Assembly: GCA_039920165.1 (NCBI GenBank)
Contig: JBDSEG010000025.1
Coordinates: forward strand, 1 to 21,413
Reading direction: 5' to 3'
Source: JBDSEG01 sp039920165
GTDB taxonomy: Bacteria > Pseudomonadota > Gammaproteobacteria > Burkholderiales > Burkholderiaceae_C
Length of the DNA: 21,413 nucleotides
Notes under the pieces: generated by a model
What the model was told of the DNA's origin: nothing
What the model saw: only the letters and a program-made list of their open reading frames with translations
Databases searched by the model: none
Translations under genes and position numbers: made by a program
In this document: positions 8,170-15,111 of the stretch, in pieces
Layout: each line of letters starts with the position of its first letter
Position numbering within the stretch: the stretch's first letter is position 1

Positions 8170-8182
8170 CGCACCGTCCCAC

Positions 8183-9058
8183 ATGACCACGCTCGCCGTT
8201 ACCCGGGACGCCGCATCGCCCGCCAGCCCCTGGCGGCGCGCCGGGCGGCGGCTGCGGCGCCGGCGCGGCGCGATGCTGGGCCTCGCAGTCGTGCTCGGAT
8301 TCGTCGCCATCGCGCTTTTCGCGCCGTGGCTCGGCGTGCCCGACCCGATCGCCACCGACTGGGGCGCAATTAGAAAGGCGCCGGTTGCCGGGCACTGGTT
8401 CGGCACCGACGAGATCGGCCGCGACGTGCTCGCGCGCGTCGCCTGGGGAACGCGCGCCTCGCTGCTCGCCGGCGTGGTATCGGTCTCGATATCGTTGCTC
8501 CTGGGCGTGCCGATCGGCCTGGCCGCGGGCTTTCTGGGCGGCTGGGTCGATGCGCTGATCTCGCGCATCACCGACGCCTTCCTCGCCTGCCCGTTCCTGA
8601 TCCTGGCGATCGCGCTGGCGGCCTTCCTCGGCCCGAGCCTCGTCAACGCGATGATCGCGATCGGCATCTCGGCGACGCCGATCTTCGTGCGTCTGACCCG
8701 CGCCCAGGTCATCAATGTGCGGGTCGAGGATTACATCGAGGCGGCGCGCTCGGTCGGCAACCCGCCGCTGCGCATCGCGCTGCGCCACGTGCTGCCCAAT
8801 ATCACCGCGCCGCTGATGGTGCAGGCCACGATTGCGATTGCGAGCGCGGTGATCGCCGAAGCGAGCCTGTCCTTCCTCGGCCTCGGCCAGCAGCCACCCG
8901 CGCCGAGCTGGGGCAGCATGCTCAACACCGCCAAGAACTATATCGACAGCGCTCCATGGATGGCGATCTGGCCCGGTCTCGCGATCTTCCTGCTGGTGCT
9001 GTCGTTCAACGTGCTCGGCGACGGCCTGCGCGACGCGCTCGACCCGCGTCAGCGCTGA
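8183..9058 (+). CDS. dppC: ABC transporter permease (DppC/OppC-like)
   Basis: This is the partner permease, 291 residues. It has the DppC N-terminus (basic RRLRRRRGAMLGL before the first helix), the periplasmic motif HWFGTDEIGRDVLAR found in nearly all DppC/OppC proteins, and the EAA loop VEDYIEAARSVGNPPLRIALRHVLPN. It ends with the typical LSFNVLGDGLRDALDPR. ATG 8183 was chosen because upstream in-frame codons overlap the dppB gene and read as an Arg/Ser-rich shadow. This completes the importer: two ATPases, one binding protein and two permeases. About 110 bases with no recognised gene follow before the next start. Confidence 0.92.
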   Translation: MTTLAVTRDAASPASPWRRAGRRLRRRRGAMLGLAVVLGFVAIALFAPWLGVPDPIATDWGAIRKAPVAGHWFGTDEIGRDVLARVAWGTRASLLAGVVSVSISLLLGVPIGLAAGFLGGWVDALISRITDAFLACPFLILAIALAAFLGPSLVNAMIAIGISATPIFVRLTRAQVINVRVEDYIEAARSVGNPPLRIALRHVLPNITAPLMVQATIAIASAVIAEASLSFLGLGQQPPAPSWGSMLNTAKNYIDSAPWMAIWPGLAIFLLVLSFNVLGDGLRDALDPRQR

Positions 9059-9170
9059 TCCCATCGCAGCGACGTAGGTCCGATCCGACAGGCCGAACCG
9101 GCGCTGGCTGGTTAAGACCGGCGCCCCGCCGCGGCAAGCTCATGCGCTCTCAACAACCATGGAGTACGCA

Positions 9171-9623
9171 ATGGACAACGACGATGTGGTCGAGTGCCTG
9201 AACGATCTGATCGAGACCTCGAAAGATGGCGAATACGGTTTTCGCACCTGCGCCGAGCGCGCCTCGTCGATCGAACTGAAGCAGACCTTCAACCGGCGTG
9301 CCTCTGACTGCGCGGGTGCGGCGCGAGAACTGCAAGCACTCGTCGCCAAGCACGGCGGCAAGGCGGAAGACAGCGGCACGATCGCCGGCACCATGCACCG
9401 CGGCTGGGTTTCGGTGCGCGACGCGGTGTCGGGGACCAGCGACCAGGCCATCCTCGACGAATGCGAACGCGGCGAGGACAGCGCTCTGGGGAGCTACCGC
9501 AAGGCGCTCAAACAGGATCTGCCCGATGCCGTGAAGCAGGTGGTGCAGAAGCAGATGGCCGGCGTGCAGGCCAACCACGACGAGGTCAAGCGCTTGCGCG
9601 ACGGGATGAAGGCGCGTGGCTGA
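9171..9623 (+). CDS. PA2169-type four-helix-bundle protein (DUF2383)
   Basis: This 150-residue soluble, highly charged helical protein has the DUF2383/PA2169 hallmark N-terminus: VECLNDLIETSKDGEYGFRTCAE in two adjoining blocks, then an ARELQALVAKHGGKAE helix and the GxxxGTMHRGWV turn. Members have a ferritin-like four-helix bundle and are often induced by stress or in stationary phase; their reaction is not known. An ATG at 9159 is in frame, but GGAG at 9161-9164 lies 6 bases before ATG 9171, and homologues begin MDNDDVV, so 9171 is preferred. It stands alone, about 110 bases after the importer and just before a dispersed hairpin repeat that may mark the end of its transcript. Confidence 0.85.
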   Translation: MDNDDVVECLNDLIETSKDGEYGFRTCAERASSIELKQTFNRRASDCAGAARELQALVAKHGGKAEDSGTIAGTMHRGWVSVRDAVSGTSDQAILDECERGEDSALGSYRKALKQDLPDAVKQVVQKQMAGVQANHDEVKRLRDGMKARG

Positions 9624-9642
9624 CTAGCCGGCGTCGCTCGAT

Positions 9643-9697
9643 TTGGGCTTGTCGAAGTGCCACTCCCAGCCCACGGCGGCTTCGACAGGTCCAACCC
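9643..9697. repeat. Degenerate REP-like hairpin (TTCGACAGG type)
   Basis: Two arms face each other: TTGGGCTTGTCGAAG at 9643-9657 and CTTCGACAGGTCCAACCC at about 9680-9696. The right arm is a variant of the dispersed proteobacterial repeat built on CTTCGACAGGCTCAGCCCGAAC, which often yields spurious FGLSLSKP peptides when translated. Here the - strand gives FGLDLSKP, the expected artefact. It lies 20 bases after the PA2169-type gene and directly before the dehydrogenase pseudogene, so it may act as a transcript end or may mark a rearrangement scar. Confidence 0.55.
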
Positions 9698-9782
9698 GAA
9701 CGAATTGCTAGTGTCGCGAGTTTGGGTAGCCCCCATAGCGTCGGGTTCACCCGCGGTCACGGCGGCTCTCGTCCGGCCATAG

Positions 9783-10350
9783 AAGGGCACGCTGTATGTG
9801 GCCGAGCGCCACCGCATCACGCGCTCGGCGATATCGAGAAGTCCCGGCGAGGGCAATGTCGTGATAGACAACCTCGACCCGACCAACCAGCCCGGGCATT
9901 TCTGGAAGTACCGGGCGATGGGGCCGGATGGGATGCTTTACTTCAATATCGGCTCGCCGCAGAACATCACCATGCCGAGGGCAAGTCGTGCGACCAGTAC
10001 ACACCAACGGCGCTCAATCTCGGGGCGCACATCGCGCCGATGGGCTTCAAGTTCTATACCGGCGACATGTTCCCGCCCGAGTACCGCAACAGCATGCTGA
10101 TCGCGCAGAAGGGCTCGTGGAACCGCGTGACCAAGCAGGGCTACAACGTGATCCGTGTCAGCCTTGACGCGAGCGGCAACGCGACCAAGCACGCCTTTAT
10201 TGACGGTTTTCTCGAGAACGAGAAAGGCGAGCCGCCGCTGTGGGGGCGGCCGACCGACGTGCTGCAAACAAGAGACGGCTCGATCCTCGTCTCGGACGAC
10301 TACACCGGGGTCGTCTACCGCGTCAGCTACGCCAAAAGAAAGCGCCGTGA
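9783..10350 (+). pseudogene. Decayed PQQ-dependent sugar (sorbosone) dehydrogenase
   Basis: Two pieces of one ancestral gene lie in different frames. Bases 9783-9970 (frame of base 9783) give GTLYVAERHRITR, then PGHFWKYRAMGPDGMLYFNI and GSPQNITMP. From about 9971 the next frame gives EGKSCDQYTPTALNLGAHI, FKFYTGDMFPPEYRNSMLIA, KGSWNRVTKQGY and finally RPTDVL with ILVSDDYTGVVYRVSY. These are ordered blocks of the six-bladed beta-propeller sorbosone/glucose dehydrogenase family. About the first quarter, and roughly 90 residues between the two pieces, are missing. The second frame has no stop near its natural end. A slip in the AAAAGAAAG run would bring in a TGA at 10348-10350 next to the cytochrome c gene. 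Related dehydrogenases are commonly followed by a cytochrome c that accepts their electrons, as here. Confidence 0.8.
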
Positions 10351-10367
10351 CCCCACGGATCTCGACC

Positions 10368-10943
10368 ATGGCGCGTGCCACCATCCTGGCCTGCGCGGTG
10401 TGCGCTGCGGCGACCGCGCACGCCGGCGTCGAGGAGGGCCGCGCCAAGGCGCAGGTGTGCGCTGCCTGCCACGGCGCGGACGGCAATGCGGTCGTGGCCG
10501 GAACTCCATCGCTCGCCGGCCAGCCGCGCCAGTTCCTCGTGCAGGCGCTGTTCATGTACCGCGAAGGCACGCGCAAGAACGCATTGATGACGCCGATCGC
10601 GCAGCCCTTGACGAATGCCGACCTGAACGATCTGGCGGCGTGGTTCTCGGCGCAGAAGATGACCGCGCCGACAGCTAAGCTCGATGCGGCGCGGACCGAC
10701 AAGGCGCGCGCCATCACCGAGCAGAACAACTGCGTCGCCTGCCACACCGCAAGTCTCGTCGGGCAGCAGCACATCCCGCGTCTGGCCGGGCAGAACAAGG
10801 CCTATCTGCTCGAGCAGCTGAAGGGCTTCAAGGCATCGACCCGAGGCGACCTCGACGGCACCATGACCTCGGCCGCGCAGGCGCTGGCGGTCGAAGATCT
10901 CGAACTGATCGCCGACTATCTGTCGACCCGGGTCGCGCCCTGA
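10368..10943 (+). CDS. Periplasmic di-haem cytochrome c (class I, c4-like)
   Basis: This 191-residue exported electron carrier has two haem c domains. A Sec signal (ARATILACAVCAAATAHA) precedes the first haem site CAACH at 31-35; the second is CVACH at 122-126. Each domain has a downstream Met that could be the axial ligand (Met74 in NALMTPIA, Met166 in DGTMTSA). The start is uncertain: ATG 10368 gives a compact signal peptide, while GTG 10347 would add seven residues and overlap a TGA that may once have ended the upstream dehydrogenase. Its original partner was probably the decayed sugar dehydrogenase. The molybdenum hydroxylase, whose gene ends only 10 bases away on the other strand, is another plausible electron donor. 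Confidence 0.87.
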   Translation: MARATILACAVCAAATAHAGVEEGRAKAQVCAACHGADGNAVVAGTPSLAGQPRQFLVQALFMYREGTRKNALMTPIAQPLTNADLNDLAAWFSAQKMTAPTAKLDAARTDKARAITEQNNCVACHTASLVGQQHIPRLAGQNKAYLLEQLKGFKASTRGDLDGTMTSAAQALAVEDLELIADYLSTRVAP

Positions 10944-10953
10944 CCGAGCGGGA

Positions 10954-13161
10954 TCAGACCAGCTTCACATGCTTGAGCGGCAGGCTGCGCACCGGCTTGC
11001 CGGTGGCCGCGTGGATCGCATTCAGCACGCACGGGGTGACGACGCAGATGGTCGGCTCACCGACGCCGCCCCAGAAATCGTAGGTCGGCACGACCACGGT
11101 CTCGACCTTTGGCATCTCGGCAAGCCGCAGCACCGGGTAGTTGTGGAAATTGAGTTCGACCGCACGCCCGCGTTCGATGCTGATCTCGCCGTACAGCGCG
11201 GCCGACAGGCCATACGCCACCGAGCCCTCGACCTGCGCCGCGATCTGCTCCGGGTTGACCGCATGGCCGCAGTCGAGCGCGAGCACCATGCGGTGCACTT
11301 TCAGATCGCCGGCCGGACTGACCGAGACCTCTGCCACCGCGGCCGAATAGCTGCCGTAGCCCATGAACTGGGCGATGCCACGGTGCACGCCCGCCGGCAG
11401 CGGCTTGCCCCAGCCGGCGCGGTCCGCCGCAGCGTTAAGCACGGCGAGGTGCTTGGGATGCTTGCCCATCAGCTTGCGGCGGAACTCGAGCGGGTCGGCG
11501 CCGGCGGCACGCGCGACCTCGTCGATGAAGCACTCCATATACACGCCGTTCTGGTTGGTATTGACACCGCGCCACGGCCCGACCGGTACGTGCGAATTGC
11601 GCATTGCATATTCGACCCGCAGGTTCGGCACCGTATAGCCGAGTTGGGCATCGCCGGGCTCCGCCCAGAGGCCCTGGAGCTGGCGCTTGTCTTTGCCGTC
11701 CTGCACCGTCTGCGGCGAGAGAAAGGCATTGATCGACTGGCCGGAAACGCGCACGTGCAGGCCAACCAGCGCGCCCGACGCATCGAGCCCTGCGGCGAGT
11801 TTGCACATGGAGATCGGACGGTAGGTGTCCTGCGCCTGGTCTTCCTCGCGGCTCCAGATCATTTGCACCGCAGTGCCGGGAAACTGCTTGGCAATGGCCG
11901 CGGCTTGGCGCACGTAGTCCTGCAGACCCCCGCGCCGGCCGAAGCCGCCGCCGAGGTCGAGCCGGTTCACTTCGCACTGGCCGAGCGGCAGCCCGGTCTC
12001 TTCTGACAGCGCGGCGTGCGCGGCCTCGGCGTTCTGCGTCGGCACCCACACCTCGGCCTTGTCGGCCGTGACGCGGGCGGTGCAGTTCATCGGCTCCATC
12101 GTCGCGTGGGCGAGAAAGGGCGTGGCATAGACGGCCTCGACCTTCTTCGCCGCGCCGGCGATGGCCGCGGGCGCATCGCCCTCGTGGCGACCCGCATACA
12201 CGTTGCCCGCATTCAAGCCTTCGGTGAGACGCTGGGCGATGGTGGCGCTGGACTGGTTGGCGCCCGCGCCCTCGTCCCACACGATCGGCAGCGCATCGAG
12301 CGCGGTCTTGGCGCGCCACCAGGTATCGGCGACGACCGCAACGGTGCGGTCGTTGACCCGCACCACGTCGCGCACGCCGCGCATGCCCTTGACCTTGGCG
12401 GCGTCGAAACTGACGAGCTTGCCGCCCCACACCGGGCAGGCCTTGATCGCCGCGCTGAGCTGGTCCGCGATGCGAACATCGATCGCATAGAGCTTGCTGC
12501 CGTCGAGCTTGTCGCCAGTATCCAGGCGCTTCTTGCCCTGGCCCGCCACCTTCCAGTCGCGCGGATTCTTCAGCACGATGCTTTTCGGGTCGGGCGGCGC
12601 AAGGCGCGCCGCTGCCGGCGCCATCTGCCCGTAGGTGGTCGTTCGCTGGCTCGGCGGATGCGTGATGACGCCGTTCGATACGCGCAACTCGGCGACCGGC
12701 ACCTTCCATTCGTCGGCCGCCGCCTGCAACAGCATCATGCGGGCCGCCGCTCCGCCGCGCCGCACATAGTCGTGCGAGGTGCGGATGCCGCGGCTGCCTC
12801 CGGTGCCCATCTCGCCCCAGGCCCGCTTGGCAGCGAAGTTTCGCTGCGGCGAAACCTGCTCGGTACTGACTTTCGACCAGTCGCACTCGAGCTCCTCGGC
12901 GACGAGCTGGGCCAGTCCGGTGAGCGTGCCCTGGCCCATCTCGGAGCGCGCGATGCGGACCACGCAGCCGCCGTCGGGCTTGACGACGACCCACAGGTTG
13001 ACCTCGGTGCCAGCGGGAGCGGCCTGCGCCAGGGCCGAGGTCGGCACCTGCCAGCCGAGCACCAGGGCGCCGCCGGTCGCGGCGGTCTGGACCAGGAAGT
13101 CGCGCCGGGTCGGATCGCTGCGGTCGACAGGCCGCTGGGGGATATGCGGGGTGGGGTTCAT
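10954..13161 (-). CDS. Molybdenum hydroxylase, molybdopterin-binding subunit (IorB/aldehyde oxidase type)
   Basis: This 735-residue catalytic subunit belongs to the xanthine oxidase superfamily, which hydroxylates N-heterocycles or aldehydes with water as oxygen source. The N-terminus carries a twin-arginine signal (PTRRDFLVQTAATGGALVLGW, in two blocks), so the folded complex should be exported to the periplasm. The cofactor loop LGGGFGRRGG is present, and the C-terminus has GVGEP with the expected catalytic Glu at about 702. The order of domains and the Tat signal match isoquinoline 1-oxidoreductase beta-type subunits. ATG 13161 has GAGGAG at 13168-13173 (spacing 6); the longer in-frame start overlaps the upstream subunit. 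There is no FAD subunit, so electrons must leave to another carrier such as a cytochrome c. The substrate is not determinable. Confidence 0.9.
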   Translation of the reverse strand: MNPTPHIPQRPVDRSDPTRRDFLVQTAATGGALVLGWQVPTSALAQAAPAGTEVNLWVVVKPDGGCVVRIARSEMGQGTLTGLAQLVAEELECDWSKVSTEQVSPQRNFAAKRAWGEMGTGGSRGIRTSHDYVRRGGAAARMMLLQAAADEWKVPVAELRVSNGVITHPPSQRTTTYGQMAPAAARLAPPDPKSIVLKNPRDWKVAGQGKKRLDTGDKLDGSKLYAIDVRIADQLSAAIKACPVWGGKLVSFDAAKVKGMRGVRDVVRVNDRTVAVVADTWWRAKTALDALPIVWDEGAGANQSSATIAQRLTEGLNAGNVYAGRHEGDAPAAIAGAAKKVEAVYATPFLAHATMEPMNCTARVTADKAEVWVPTQNAEAAHAALSEETGLPLGQCEVNRLDLGGGFGRRGGLQDYVRQAAAIAKQFPGTAVQMIWSREEDQAQDTYRPISMCKLAAGLDASGALVGLHVRVSGQSINAFLSPQTVQDGKDKRQLQGLWAEPGDAQLGYTVPNLRVEYAMRNSHVPVGPWRGVNTNQNGVYMECFIDEVARAAGADPLEFRRKLMGKHPKHLAVLNAAADRAGWGKPLPAGVHRGIAQFMGYGSYSAAVAEVSVSPAGDLKVHRMVLALDCGHAVNPEQIAAQVEGSVAYGLSAALYGEISIERGRAVELNFHNYPVLRLAEMPKVETVVVPTYDFWGGVGEPTICVVTPCVLNAIHAATGKPVRSLPLKHVKLV

Positions 13162-13171
13162 GCGGCGCTCC

Positions 13172-13639
13172 TCAGGCCTTGGCCTTGCTGGCGATCTCTG
13201 CAGCGACATGCACCGCCGCGCGGATGCGCTGGTAGGTGCCGCAACGGCAGATGTTGGTCATCGCGGCGTCGATCTCGGCGTCGGTCGGTCTGGGCTTGGC
13301 CGCCAGCAGCGCGGCCGCGGCCATGATCTGGCCCGACTGGCAATAGCCGCACTGGGGCACATCCACCTGAGCCCAGGCCTGCTGCACCGGATGCGAGCGG
13401 CCGTTCGACAGGCCTTCGATCGTGACGATGCGGTCGGTCGGCGCGACGCTGCCCACCGGGATCGAGCACGAGCGGACGACCGCGCCGTTCAGATGCACCG
13501 AGCACGCGCCGCACTGCGCGACACCGCAACCGTATTTGGTCCCCGTCATCGCGAGCTGCTCGCGCAGCACCCACAACAGCGGCGTATCGGCCTCGACGTC
13601 GATATCGCGGACCTGGCCATTCACGTTCAACTTCGGCAT
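13172..13639 (-). CDS. Molybdenum hydroxylase, 2Fe-2S subunit (IorA type)
   Basis: This 155-residue subunit binds two 2Fe-2S clusters and passes electrons away from molybdopterin. The plant-type cluster ligands are Cys38, Cys43, Cys46 and Cys58 (CGVAQCGAC and a later Cys). The second cluster uses Cys97, Cys100, Cys131 and Cys133 (CGYCQSGQ and CRCGTYQRIR). There is no signal peptide of its own, so it probably rides out with the Tat-tagged large subunit. ATG 13639 has GGAGGAA at about 13643-13650. It is first in the operon, 10 bases before the molybdopterin subunit, and faces a + strand gene across about 107 bases. Length and motifs are normal for the family. Confidence 0.92.
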   Translation of the reverse strand: MPKLNVNGQVRDIDVEADTPLLWVLREQLAMTGTKYGCGVAQCGACSVHLNGAVVRSCSIPVGSVAPTDRIVTIEGLSNGRSHPVQQAWAQVDVPQCGYCQSGQIMAAAALLAAKPRPTDAEIDAAMTNICRCGTYQRIRAAVHVAAEIASKAKA

Positions 13640-13716
13640 GAGTTCCTCCGGATGACAACGCAGTCTGCGACCGCCGGGTCGACGGCACATCGGTGTTCGC
13701 ACGGGATCGAGCGGGA

Positions 13717-13722
13717 TATAAG
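13717..13722 (+). promoter_or_regulatory. Possible -10 element in divergent spacer
   Basis: The 107-base spacer between the divergent starts at 13639 (-) and 13747 (+) contains TATAAG 25 bases before the + ATG, inside an otherwise GC-rich stretch. It is bracketed by a short inverted repeat, CGAGC at 13708-13712 and GCTCG at 13722-13726. No good -35 is visible. This is the only promoter-like element in the spacer, and the call is weak. Confidence 0.25.
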
Positions 13723-13746
13723 CTCGCGGGCACTGGCCACCGAACC

Positions 13747-14133
13747 ATGCCTGCCCCGATTCCCACCATCGACGACGACGCGAGCGCGCCCTACATATCG
13801 TTCCAAGACTTTCGCGACGGCTGGCGCCACGGCCGCTTTCGCATCGTCGTCGACCCGAAGCTTGCGCCGGGCTTCGTCGCGCACCGCCTGCACGCCACCT
13901 CGATCGCGCTCGCGCTGATCGGCCCGGGTATCGCGCTGGCCTTGTCCGGCTATCCCGTGCTGGGAGCGGTGCTGGTCGCGCTCGGCATCGCGGTGCGCCG
14001 CGCCATCAAATGGCAGGCCTCGAAGCTCCTGGTCCAGATGGCGGCGCAGCAGGCCGAGGTCTATCACGATGCGACCGCACGCGGCGTGATGGAAGTGCAG
14101 CGCGTGACGGGCGAGGTCGACGCGCGACCCTGA
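13747..14133 (+). CDS. Small membrane protein of unknown function
   Basis: No family is recognised for this 128-residue product. Residues 1-47 are hydrophilic and acidic then basic (DDDASAPYISFQDFRDGWRHG). Two closely spaced hydrophobic helices follow, at about 50-68 (ATSIALALIGPGIALALSG) and 71-84 (VLGAVLVALGIAV), forming a hairpin, and then an amphipathic charged C-terminal helix. ATG 13747 is chosen because the earlier in-frame GTG at 13693 would add residues with no hydrophobic or conserved pattern; no strong ribosome site is seen before either. It diverges from the molybdenum hydroxylase operon and its stop is one base from the converging stop of the - strand dehydrogenase. Coding character and position support a real gene; the function is open. 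Confidence 0.6.
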   Translation: MPAPIPTIDDDASAPYISFQDFRDGWRHGRFRIVVDPKLAPGFVAHRLHATSIALALIGPGIALALSGYPVLGAVLVALGIAVRRAIKWQASKLLVQMAAQQAEVYHDATARGVMEVQRVTGEVDARP

Positions 14134-14134
14134 C

Positions 14135-15025
14135 TCAAGACCTTCCCGCATCGCCCAGCCACCACACCGGGAGCTGGGTGCAATCGGCGCCGTCGAGCCC
14201 GGCGGCCGCGGCCTGCTCGAAGGTCTGCAGCGCGAGCGCGGTGAGCGGCAGGCGGCGCCGCTGCGAAGCCGCCTGATCGAGCATCGCACGCAAGTCCTTG
14301 CGCATGGTGGCGACATCGACCGAAACCTGCGGCGCCGGCTGTCCGGCGAGCGCCTGAGCGATCGTCGCGCCGCGCACCTTCAACATGTTCGGACCGCCCG
14401 AGGTCTCGGACAGGAGATCGATCACGCGCGCGGGATCGAGCCCGAGTGGCTGCAGCAGCGACAGCGCCTCGGACAGCGTCTGCCAATAGACCATCAGCGG
14501 CAGGTTGATCGCGAGCTTCACGGTCGAGCCCGCGCCAAGTGGCCCGACATGTTCGACGCGTCGGCACAGCAGCGACAGCAGCTCGCGCGCCTGCTGCACG
14601 TCCTCGGCCGCACCGCCGGCAAAGCCGAGCAGCCGCCCTTCGCGTGCCGGGCCGATGCTGCCTCCGACGGGGCATTCGACGAAGCGTCCGCCAGCGTCCT
14701 GCACGCGCGCGCCGGCAGCCTGCGGCCAGGCCGGCCGCACCGTGCTCATGTCGATGCACAGCAGCTTCGAAAGCGGCGCGGCAAGCAGGCCGTCGGCGCC
14801 GAAATAGACGGCGTCGAGCGCAGCCTCGTCGGTCAGCATCGAAATCACCACGCCGACACAGGCCGCCAGCTCGCGCGGCGTGGCCGCAACCTGCGCGCCG
14901 GCTTCGCGCAGCGCAAGGGCCGGCTGCGGGCTTCGGTTCCAGACCACGACCGAATGCTTCAAGTCGAGCAGGCGGCGCGCGATCGCGGTGCCCATCCTGC
15001 CCGTTCCCGCGATGCCCACCCGCAT
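14135..15025 (-). CDS. NAD(P)-dependent beta-hydroxyacid dehydrogenase family enzyme
   Basis: This 296-residue protein belongs to the 3-hydroxyisobutyrate/tartronate-semialdehyde reductase family. The N-terminal Rossmann motif is GIAGTGRMG (4-12), the substrate-binding segment is CPVGGSIGPAREG (118-130), and the catalytic Lys170 with Asn174 lies in STVKLAINLPLM. The C-terminal helical domain is complete. ATG 15025 has AAGGAG at 15032-15037 with 6-base spacing. Upstream in-frame codons read as Arg-rich noise and are rejected. It diverges from the amidohydrolase gene across an AT-rich palindrome. A second member of the same family ends the + strand operon (19532-20506), and the two differ in substrate motif, so they are likely to act on different intermediates. 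The exact substrate is unknown. Confidence 0.85.
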   Translation of the reverse strand: MRVGIAGTGRMGTAIARRLLDLKHSVVVWNRSPQPALALREAGAQVAATPRELAACVGVVISMLTDEAALDAVYFGADGLLAAPLSKLLCIDMSTVRPAWPQAAGARVQDAGGRFVECPVGGSIGPAREGRLLGFAGGAAEDVQQARELLSLLCRRVEHVGPLGAGSTVKLAINLPLMVYWQTLSEALSLLQPLGLDPARVIDLLSETSGGPNMLKVRGATIAQALAGQPAPQVSVDVATMRKDLRAMLDQAASQRRRLPLTALALQTFEQAAAAGLDGADCTQLPVWWLGDAGRS

Positions 15026-15056
15026 GGTCTGCTCCTTGACGCAACACCCTTCGTAG

Positions 15057-15070
15057 TTATCATAAGATAA
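15057..15070. promoter_or_regulatory. AT-rich palindrome (candidate operator) in divergent promoter
   Basis: TTATC-ATAA-GATAA is a perfect 5-base inverted repeat with a 4-base centre. It lies in the only strongly AT-rich patch of the region, 31 bases from the - strand ATG (15025) and 41 bases from the + strand TTG (15112). Its size and placement fit a dimeric repressor site covering both promoters, and TAAGAT or GATAAA could serve as -10 elements. No DNA-binding regulator gene is visible nearby. Confidence 0.45.
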
Positions 15071-15111
15071 ACAAAAAACCGACGCGCCGGACCGTCCACC
15101 AGGAGACCGAT

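Noticed and set aside
5907..8186. 759-codon + strand frame across the binding protein and first permease
   Set aside because: It runs out of frame through two recognised genes and is Arg/Gly-rich without domains.
9059..9158. Rho-independent terminator after the importer
   Set aside because: Short complementary GC-rich pieces occur but no clean stem followed by a T run.
9494..9886. 130-codon - strand frame containing FGLDLSKP
   Set aside because: This is the known artefact from translating the TTCGACAGG dispersed repeat and it overlaps a real + strand gene.
11435..12994. 519-codon - strand frame inside the molybdopterin subunit gene
   Set aside because: It is a frame-shifted shadow of the same strand gene; all conserved motifs lie in the other frame.
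12016..13326. Long + strand open frame (436 codons) opposite the molybdenum hydroxylase
   Set aside because: It is antisense to a gene with unmistakable cofactor and Tat motifs; the composition is a GC-rich shadow.
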